From assembly GCA_003512705.1 (NCBI GenBank), contig DOPF01000035.1:1-10546 (forward strand): a stretch of 10,546 nucleotides of DNA. Reading direction: 5' to 3'. A program made the translations under genes and the position numbers. This document shows, one piece after another, positions 6,059 through 10,546 of this stretch (the first letter of the stretch is position 1; each line of letters starts with the position of its first letter). The notes beneath the pieces are model-generated. The model ran no database searches, was not told the DNA's origin, and saw only the letters and a program-made list of their open reading frames with translations. This DNA is from Patescibacteria group bacterium. GTDB lineage: Bacteria; Patescibacteriota; Patescibacteriia; Veblenbacterales; UBA10138.

Positions 6059-6117
6059 AGCGGGGCGATGAGCTCAATATTTATAAAAAGATTGGGGCTC
6101 GATCGCCCCGCTTTTTT
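6059..6117 (+). terminator. Strong intrinsic terminator of the noncoding RNA
   Basis: AGCGGGGCGAT pairs with ATCGCCCCGCT over 11 bp, continued by GAGC/GCTC and CAAT/ATTG around an A/T-rich loop, and is followed directly by TTTTTT. It is the clearest Rho-independent terminator in the window. Confidence 0.9.
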
Positions 6118-6157
6118 GTATCTAGCCAAAACCGCTAAACTCCCCATATTAGGGTAA

Positions 6158-6187
6158 TTGTGGCTAAGGCCAAAGCTATGCTATAAT
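6158..6187 (+). promoter_or_regulatory. Promoter of the dksA/traR-lspA-comM operon
   Basis: A perfect TATAAT (6182-6187) with TGC directly before it forms an extended -10. A weak -35 candidate TTGTGG (6158-6163) lies 18 bases upstream. The predicted start is near 6194, giving a leader of about 39 nt without a Shine-Dalgarno sequence. Confidence 0.7.
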
Positions 6188-6232
6188 CCAGTCGTCCGGA
6201 AAATACTGGGTTTTTTATAAATATTAATCGCT

Positions 6233-6604
6233 ATGAACAAACAATTAATTTCTGAAATGAAAAAGGTATTAGAAGCTCAAAAGAGCAAGTTAGAAGCGGA
6301 GTTAAGAGGATTCGCCCACCAAGACCCACAAACTAACGGCGGATTTGCTACTAGCTTTCCTGAATATGGTACCAAAGAAGATGATAACGCCGCCGAGGTA
6401 GCAACCTTTACTGATAATTTAACTCTCGAAAAAACTCTGGAAGCTAACCTGCGCGATGTTGAGCAAGCCCTCCAGCGAATAAAAGATAATACTTATGGAA
6501 TTTGCAAATACTGCAAAAAAGAAATTGATGAGCGTCGTCTGAGAGCTCGGCCAGAATCCGGTTCGTGCATGAGTTGCAAAAGTAAACGACTATCAGAAAA
6601 ATAA
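6233..6604 (+). CDS. TraR/DksA-family zinc-finger protein
   Basis: This is a small protein of the family that binds RNA polymerase through the secondary channel and tunes transcription, often with ppGpp. At 123 residues it is shorter than E. coli DksA (151). Residues 1-85 are charged and helical, probably the antiparallel coiled coil, with an acidic tip region around KEDDNAAEV (48-56). The C4 zinc finger is complete: C91 and C94 (GICKYCKK), C112 and C115 (SCMSC), with the family's typical ARPES link before the second pair. No good ribosome binding site precedes the ATG. Its TAA overlaps the ATG of lspA by one base, so it heads an overlapping operon. Which DksA functions it keeps cannot be read from sequence; the DxxDxA tip of true DksA is not evident. 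Confidence 0.9.
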   Translation: MNKQLISEMKKVLEAQKSKLEAELRGFAHQDPQTNGGFATSFPEYGTKEDDNAAEVATFTDNLTLEKTLEANLRDVEQALQRIKDNTYGICKYCKKEIDERRLRARPESGSCMSCKSKRLSEK

Positions 6605-7038
6605 TGGCCGATAGTAAATTGTGGCGAGTAGTTGGGTTAGTGTTAACCCTGCTGACAATTGACCGCGCCACTAAACTATTTAGCTTACAACTGGCCCAAC
6701 GCGGCGAGGAAATTTTTTTGGCTCCGTCGATTAATGCCGGCTGGCTTTTTGGGTTTATAAATCAATCGTCAATAACTATTGTCGTAATTATTTTTTTGTT
6801 GCTACTGGCCACGGCGGCCTTGGCTTTGGCTATAAAAAAGAACCAGCCCATACTTATACTTGGGTGGGGGTTAACTGTTGTCGGCGGGGCCAGTAATTTT
6901 TGGGACCGATGGTGGTATGGCGGTGTAATTGATTTTATTAATTTTGCCAATTTAACCCAATTCAATTTAGCTGATTTATATTTAATAGCCGGTTTGGTTA
7001 CATTAGTGTTAAAATTTAAGTCAGCCTATGTCCGCTAA
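6604..7038 (+). CDS. lspA: Lipoprotein signal peptidase II
   Basis: An inner-membrane aspartic protease that removes the signal peptide of prolipoproteins after lipid attachment. The 144-residue protein has four hydrophobic segments (about 8-24, 56-78, 83-97 and 121-138). The family signatures are present: D20 (LTIDRATK), INAGWLFGF at 43-51 (the NxGxxFG box), VVGGASNFWDR at 92-102, GVIDFINF at 107-114 and FNLADLYLIAG at 120-130. The catalytic aspartates should be D110 and D124. The start ATG overlaps the stop of the upstream gene (TAATG), and the end overlaps comM by 11 bases, so translation is coupled. Its presence implies that this organism makes lipoproteins. Confidence 0.96.
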   Translation: MADSKLWRVVGLVLTLLTIDRATKLFSLQLAQRGEEIFLAPSINAGWLFGFINQSSITIVVIIFLLLLATAALALAIKKNQPILILGWGLTVVGGASNFWDRWWYGGVIDFINFANLTQFNLADLYLIAGLVTLVLKFKSAYVR

Positions 7039-8551
7039 AATTTTTACCGCCGCCATTGTGGGTTTGAATACCGCTCCAGTAGAAGTGGAGGCTGACCTAT
7101 CTTCACAACTACCGGGTATTTTTATTGTTGGTCTGCCTGACAAAGCTGTGGAAGAAGCTAGGGAACGGGTGCGTTCGGCCCTTAAAAATAGTGGCTTGGA
7201 ATTTCCCCGTAATAAAATTACGGTAAATTTAGCCCCGGCTGACTTAAAAAAAGAAGGTACGGCTTATGATTTACCAATCGCGGTTGCCTTGCTTATGGCC
7301 TCGGGCCAATTACAGCCCAATGTTAGCCTAAATACCAGCTTATTCTTAGGAGAATTATCATTAGACGGGCAATTGCGGCCCATTCCTGGGGCTTTGGCAA
7401 TTTCCAGGCAAGCTTTAAAGCACGGCTTTAATACTATTTACCTGCCGCAAGGAAACGCGGCCGAGGCCGCTTTGGTGGATGGGATAACTGTTTATGGTGT
7501 AAGTGAATTACCGGCGCTGTTATCACACCTAAGCGGCCAGCAGCCTTTAACTAAACAACGACCTACTAAATTACCGGCACTTAGTTTAAGTGATAGTAAT
7601 GATTTGTCTGATATTAAAGGCCAAGAGCAAGCCAAGCGAGCTCTAGAAATCGCGGCCGCGGGCGGGCATAATATTTTATTCTCTGGCCCACCCGGAACTG
7701 GAAAAACTTTATTGGCGCGCGCCCTAGCGACAGTGCTGCCGCCACTATCCCGCGCGGAAATTTTAGAGGTAACAGAAATTTACAGTGTAACTGGATTACT
7801 ACAACCGGGTGAGGTGGCTAAAATCGATCGGCCGTTTCGGGCGCCTCATCACACCGCCTCGGACATTGCCATGGTTGGTGGAGGCTCAAATCCGCGACCG
7901 GGTGAAATTTCCTTGGCGCATCGCGGAGTTTTATTTTTAGATGAAATTGCCGAATTCTCCCGACCGGTATTAGAAAATTTACGCCAGCCCTTGGAGGGCG
8001 GGCAAATTGTGGTATCACGAGCATCGGGCAGTGTGGCTTATCCGGCAAAATTTATTCTTGTCGCCGCTATGAACCCTTGCCCGTGCGGTTTTGCGGGCGA
8101 CAAAGACAAGGCCTGCACTTGTACACCGGCGATGGTTTGGCGTTATCAGCGCAAACTTTCCGGCCCCTTAATTGATCGTTTTGATTTGCATGTCGAGGTG
8201 CCGCGAGTGCCATTTGATAAATTATCCGGGTCGGAAGTGGCCGAGGCAACTAACTTAGTTCAGCAGCGAGTCAATGTGGCCCGAGGGCGACAGCGGGAAC
8301 GATTTAGAAAATATAATTTCCTGACCAACGCGGAGATGGATCTAAAAGGATTAAAAGAATTCGGTACATTACCGTCTGATGCGGTGGAGTTATTGCGCCA
8401 AGCCGTAAACAAGTTTCATTTATCGGCTCGTGTCTATCATCGCCTAATCAAAGTCGCCCGCACCATTGCCGATTTGGCTGGTGAGGAAGCTATTGCCTTG
8501 CCGCATCTGGCCGAGGCCTTACAATATCGCCCGCGAACTTGGCAGGGTTAA
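7028..8551 (+). CDS. comM: YifB/ComM family Mg-chelatase-like AAA+ ATPase
   Basis: ComM is a hexameric helicase that promotes branch migration while incoming DNA is integrated during natural transformation. The 507-aa length is typical. The N-terminal ribosomal-S5-fold/Lon-like domain covers about 1-170 (GLPDKAVEEARERVRSAL, DLPIAVALL). The AAA+ core starts at about 190 with Walker A GPPGTGKT (220-227) and Walker B VLFLDE (301-306, D305/E306). The NPCPCG motif with C351 and C353, paired with C363 and C365, looks like a zinc site, followed by KLSGPLIDRFDLHVEVP (376-392). The C-terminal helical domain has the sensor-2 region around SARVYHR (466-472). The start ATG 7028 lies inside lspA. Link to DNA uptake is family knowledge; no other competence gene is in the window. 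Confidence 0.95.
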   Translation: MSAKIFTAAIVGLNTAPVEVEADLSSQLPGIFIVGLPDKAVEEARERVRSALKNSGLEFPRNKITVNLAPADLKKEGTAYDLPIAVALLMASGQLQPNVSLNTSLFLGELSLDGQLRPIPGALAISRQALKHGFNTIYLPQGNAAEAALVDGITVYGVSELPALLSHLSGQQPLTKQRPTKLPALSLSDSNDLSDIKGQEQAKRALEIAAAGGHNILFSGPPGTGKTLLARALATVLPPLSRAEILEVTEIYSVTGLLQPGEVAKIDRPFRAPHHTASDIAMVGGGSNPRPGEISLAHRGVLFLDEIAEFSRPVLENLRQPLEGGQIVVSRASGSVAYPAKFILVAAMNPCPCGFAGDKDKACTCTPAMVWRYQRKLSGPLIDRFDLHVEVPRVPFDKLSGSEVAEATNLVQQRVNVARGRQRERFRKYNFLTNAEMDLKGLKEFGTLPSDAVELLRQAVNKFHLSARVYHRLIKVARTIADLAGEEAIALPHLAEALQYRPRTWQG

Positions 8552-8590
8552 GTGACGTTATTTTGAATATTAGTCTGTACCAAGAGAGTA

Positions 8591-8618
8591 TTGACAAGGG
8601 CCACATATATGATATAAT
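8591..8618 (+). promoter_or_regulatory. Perfect consensus promoter for the NYN-HAD gene
   Basis: TTGACA (8591-8596), a 16-base spacer, then TATAAT (8613-8618) preceded by TGA. Both boxes match the sigma-70 consensus at every position, the strongest promoter in the window. The predicted start is near 8625. Confidence 0.85.
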
Positions 8619-8628
8619 ACCAAATGTA

Positions 8629-8664
8629 ATGAAATACTTTGTTATTTCGATAACAAAGGGATAA
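8629..8664 (+). CDS. Possible leader peptide 1 (11 codons)
   Basis: ATG at 8629 reads MKYFVISITKG and stops at TAA 8662-8664. It starts only a few bases after the predicted transcription start and covers the whole first hairpin (8637-8658), so a translating ribosome would melt that hairpin. There is no room for a Shine-Dalgarno sequence. It may be chance. Confidence 0.25.
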   Translation: MKYFVISITKG

Positions 8665-8689
8665 GGGCCGCAGAAATGCGGCTCTTATC
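8637..8689 (+). promoter_or_regulatory. Two tandem tetraloop hairpins in the NYN-HAD leader
   Basis: Hairpin 1 has 9 perfect pairs (8637-8645 with 8650-8658) around a TTCG loop. Hairpin 2 has 13 pairs, one of them G-U (8660-8672 with 8677-8689), around a GAAA loop. Both are exceptionally stable tetraloop types. They are separated by one base and lie between the promoter and the ATG. No U-run follows hairpin 2 (ATTTAACC), so it is a leader structure rather than a plain terminator, although partial attenuation remains possible. Confidence 0.8.
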
Positions 8690-8711
8690 ATTTAACCAGC
8701 AATTTCTATGA
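8676..8711 (+). CDS. Possible leader peptide 2, overlapping the NYN-HAD start
   Basis: ATG at 8676 reads MRLLSFNQQFL and stops at TGA 8709-8711. That stop forms an ATGA overlap with the NYN-HAD start at 8708. AGGG (8664-8667) lies 8 bases before its ATG, a good ribosome binding site, whereas NYN-HAD has none. Both the site and the ATG are locked inside hairpin 2. This looks like an arrangement for coupled translation, though 11 codons could be chance. Confidence 0.35.
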   Translation: MRLLSFNQQFL

Positions 8712-9922
8712 TTCCAACTATTAAGCGTGCGATAGTCTATATTGATGGATTTAATTTATATTTTAGAATAAAAAATAATCCATCACTTAAATGGCTTGAT
8801 GTTTCAAAGTTATGCTTATATTATTTTCCAAATACTAAATACCAAATAAAAAAGATAAAGTACTTTACTGCGTTTGTTTCTAATACCAAGAATGACCCAG
8901 GCAAGTCATTGCGGCAACAAATTTACATTCGAGCCCTTGAAACAATAGATTCTCTAAGGGTAATAAAGGGACTATTTAAGGTTAACTATGTAAAAAGACC
9001 TGTGTTGGACTTTCTGTATGATAATAAAAGTAGACTGTTTACCAACGAGATGCAGTCGGTAGTCGTATTAGAAGACAAAAAATATAAAAGGTTACCGATA
9101 GTTAAAAATAAATATGATGACTATCAGGCATTACAGGTAAAGGATACAAAAGAAAAAGGATCGGACGTTAATTTAGCATCACATTTACTAAATGACGGTT
9201 TTCATAAAAGATATGATGTCGCCGTCATAATATCTAATGACTCCGATCTCAAAACGCCGATTAAGATGGTTGCTGAAGAGCTGGGTCTTCAAATCGAAAT
9301 TCTGAACCCGGATAATGACCCTAAAAGTAATCAGGTCTTTAAAGGTAAAAACACAAATACTAGGCAGATAGAAAATCAAATAATTAAATTATCTCAATTT
9401 CCCGAAACTATACAGGACAAACATGGGATTATAAAAAGACCCACCGAGTGGTGGGCTAAGATGCTCATTTTTGTCGAAGGCACAATTCTGATGCATCCTG
9501 AAGGTAAAAGTGCCACTCGTGAAGAACGGGTACAACAATCACGAGACCGGATTACCGGAATTACGCAATACGATCTATATATTCCCATTGGAAACGCCGT
9601 CGATAAAGTGAAGCAATGGGAGCCCAATTATAAGATTAGTTACTTAACCTCAAGAACCACTCCGACAGAGGTACTTGCAATCAAAAAAATTATTAGTGAT
9701 AACGGTTTCCCAAAAGGTGAGGTTTACTATCGACAAGCTGGTGAAACTTATGGCGATGTAGCTAATAGAATACAGCCAAATGTAATTGTCGAGGATGATT
9801 GTGAGAGCATTGGTGATAAAGAAATGATAACTACTCAAATGCGGCAATCTCAAACTAAATTAGTTAAACCAATCATAGTCAAGGAGTTCGCGGGAATTGA
9901 CGAGCTACCTGGTGAATTATAA
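8708..9922 (+). CDS. NYN ribonuclease-like domain fused to a HAD-like domain
   Basis: The protein has 404 residues in two parts. Residues 1-249 look like a complete DUF88-type NYN protein: D13 and N16 (VYIDGFNLYF), KGSDVNLASHLL (150-161), D170 with SNDSDL (176-181), and an ending with KRPTEW (243-248) like the usual C-terminus of such proteins. Residues 251-404 resemble a stand-alone HAD-like family: MLIFVEGTILMH (252-263), PIGNAVDKV (293-301), the motif-II-like YLTSR (312-316), RQAGETYGDVA (342-352), VEDDCESIG (361-369) and VKEFAGIDELP (391-401). The catalytic DxD of motif I is replaced by F256-V-E258. The gene is more AT-rich than comM and may be acquired. No Shine-Dalgarno sequence precedes ATG 8708; an in-frame stop at 8693 excludes a longer start. 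A role in RNA cleavage and end processing is inference. Confidence 0.85.
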   Translation: MIPTIKRAIVYIDGFNLYFRIKNNPSLKWLDVSKLCLYYFPNTKYQIKKIKYFTAFVSNTKNDPGKSLRQQIYIRALETIDSLRVIKGLFKVNYVKRPVLDFLYDNKSRLFTNEMQSVVVLEDKKYKRLPIVKNKYDDYQALQVKDTKEKGSDVNLASHLLNDGFHKRYDVAVIISNDSDLKTPIKMVAEELGLQIEILNPDNDPKSNQVFKGKNTNTRQIENQIIKLSQFPETIQDKHGIIKRPTEWWAKMLIFVEGTILMHPEGKSATREERVQQSRDRITGITQYDLYIPIGNAVDKVKQWEPNYKISYLTSRTTPTEVLAIKKIISDNGFPKGEVYYRQAGETYGDVANRIQPNVIVEDDCESIGDKEMITTQMRQSQTKLVKPIIVKEFAGIDELPGEL

Positions 9923-9930
9923 TAAATAAC

Positions 9931-9956
9931 TTGCCTCCGGGCTGAAATGGTGGCAA
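9931..9956. terminator. Weak hairpin between convergent genes
   Basis: TTGCC/GGCAA and CC/GG pair with a T/T mismatch (9931-9938 with 9949-9956) around a 10-base loop. It lies 8 bases after the NYN-HAD stop, between two convergent genes. No U-run follows on either strand, so terminator function is doubtful. Confidence 0.25.
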
Positions 9957-10009
9957 CAATCTAAGCCGACTGTAAATATCTTGCTCTACTTTATCAAGCT
10001 GAAGTCATA

Positions 10010-10546
10010 CTAAATATAAGATTTCAGTAAACGGCTAATAGCTCGAGTTATGGCTTTAGCGCCGATTTGTTCGTAATCTAACAACTGTTGAGGTTCACCG
10101 CTTAAGGGTTGTTTATTAACTGCCAATGACACCACTTTGGCTTTATAAGGCGCTAAGGCCGCCGCCACGGCCTCACCAAGCCCTCCGGCTGGCCGATGAT
10201 CTTCAACTGTTAAAATAAACTTGGTTTGCCTGGCCGCTTTAAGTAAAGTGGCTTTATCTAATGGTTGAACACTGTATAAATCAATCACCCTGATATTTTG
10301 ACCACGTTTTTTAAATTGATCGGCCACGGCTAGAGCTTCATATAAAGTAATGCCGGCAGCTACTACAGTGCCCACATCTTTATTACTTTGCCGCAAAACT
10401 TTACTGCCGCCGATAATAAATCTTTCTGTTAATTTATACAGAACTTTCGTTTTGTTGCGCGTGGTGCGAATATAAACAATGCCCTGATGCCGAGCGGCCG
10501 CCTCAACTAATTTTTCACAAGCTACCGCGTCGGCTGGATACAACAC
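10010..10546 (-). CDS. Transketolase, C-terminal part (5' end outside window)
   Basis: Transketolase moves two-carbon units between sugar phosphates with thiamine diphosphate, linking glycolysis and the pentose phosphate pathway. The 178 residues seen correspond to the end of the pyrimidine-binding domain (LYPADAVACEKLVEAA, then GIVYIRTTR) and the whole C-terminal domain (VVAAGITLYEALAVA, IRVIDLYSVQPLD, ILTVEDHRPAGGLGEAVAAAL, and a LAVNKQPLSGEPQQLLD block). The first codon in view is GTG (10546-10544), but it falls inside a conserved domain, so it is an internal valine and the gene continues beyond the right edge. Whether the full protein is one chain or the C-terminal half of a split archaeal-type enzyme cannot be decided here. 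The gene converges on NYN-HAD with an 87-base gap. Confidence 0.93.
   Translation of the reverse strand: MLYPADAVACEKLVEAAARHQGIVYIRTTRNKTKVLYKLTERFIIGGSKVLRQSNKDVGTVVAAGITLYEALAVADQFKKRGQNIRVIDLYSVQPLDKATLLKAARQTKFILTVEDHRPAGGLGEAVAAALAPYKAKVVSLAVNKQPLSGEPQQLLDYEQIGAKAITRAISRLLKSYI

Larger units (their letters stand above)
5729..6117 (+). ncRNA. Candidate structured noncoding RNA, about 390 nt
   Basis: The stretch begins just after a strong promoter, ends at a strong intrinsic terminator and has no substantial ORF. Several complementary segments are visible. A long irregular rod is formed by 5754-5759 with 5836-5841 and 5763-5774 with 5823-5834 (12 bp, two G-U), continued inside by GGGTCTG (5779-5785) with CAGTCCC (5812-5818, one U/U mismatch). 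A perfect 7-bp hairpin lies at 5845-5851 with 5859-5865. A hairpin GCGTGAT/ATTACGC lies at 5947-5953 with 5971-5977. A long-range helix CGGCGTT/AACGCCG joins 5911-5917 to 6049-6055. The two hairpin loops are complementary over 6 bases. I see none of the signatures of RNase P RNA (the GAGGAAAGUC and ACAGAA blocks), tmRNA (tRNA-like 3' end), SRP RNA or 6S RNA. The class is therefore unknown to me; the 5' end is predicted from the promoter. Confidence 0.7.

Noticed and set aside
10-6071. The 12-mer GCGGGGCGATGA occurs both at about 10-21 and in the ncRNA terminator (6060-6071).
   Set aside because: A few exact 12-mer matches are expected by chance in about 10 kb; one copy is coding and the other is a terminator arm.
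6186-6216. ATCCAGT/ACTGGGT hairpin followed by TTTTTT just before the dksA/traR gene, like an attenuator.
   Set aside because: Its left arm overlaps the -10 box, so it would not be present in RNA started from that promoter. It could only act on read-through from upstream, which the terminator at 6059-6117 already stops.
1-10546. CRISPR arrays, insertion sequences or tandem repeats.
   Set aside because: No regularly spaced direct repeats, no transposase and no terminal inverted repeats were seen.

Overview
The window looks like part of the chromosome of a Candidate Phyla Radiation (Patescibacteria) bacterium. This is inferred from small, tightly packed housekeeping genes, several starts without a clear Shine-Dalgarno sequence, the single Xer-type recombinase visible here, a zinc-finger TraR/DksA protein joined to lspA and comM, and a transketolase C-terminus. 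No rRNA was available to confirm it. TGA acts as a stop at the end of xer, which argues against the Gracilibacteria/Absconditabacteria code (TGA = Gly). Protein functions come from motifs I recognise, not from database searches.

Layout. Positions 1-1985 are on the minus strand: a xer recombinase, then tRNA-Arg(UCU), an uncharacterised 154-residue protein and a Nudix hydrolase that runs off the left edge. A 353-base divergent region (1986-2338) holds a GC-rich folded element and the rpsO promoter. From 2339 the plus strand carries rpsO, a NYN-domain protein and pnp, with a roughly 100-nt hairpin in front of pnp. The 692-base gap between pnp and the next gene is not empty. It holds a 16-bp hairpin behind pnp, a perfect DnaA box, a near-consensus promoter, about 390 bases of potentially structured RNA and a strong intrinsic terminator. 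An overlapping operon follows: traR/dksA-like, lspA and comM. Then comes an AT-rich unit with a perfect consensus promoter, two tetraloop hairpins, two tiny leader ORFs and a 404-residue NYN-HAD fusion. The window ends in the 3' part of a convergent transketolase gene on the minus strand.

How the parts relate. Much of the plus strand concerns RNA: ribosomal protein S15, the exonuclease PNPase, two NYN (PIN-like) putative ribonucleases, a candidate noncoding RNA, and two structured leaders that could be processed by RNases. The strongest candidates for something undescribed are (1) the transcript at about 5729-6117, which matches none of the common structural RNAs I could test by eye, and (2) the NYN-HAD fusion with its structured leader.
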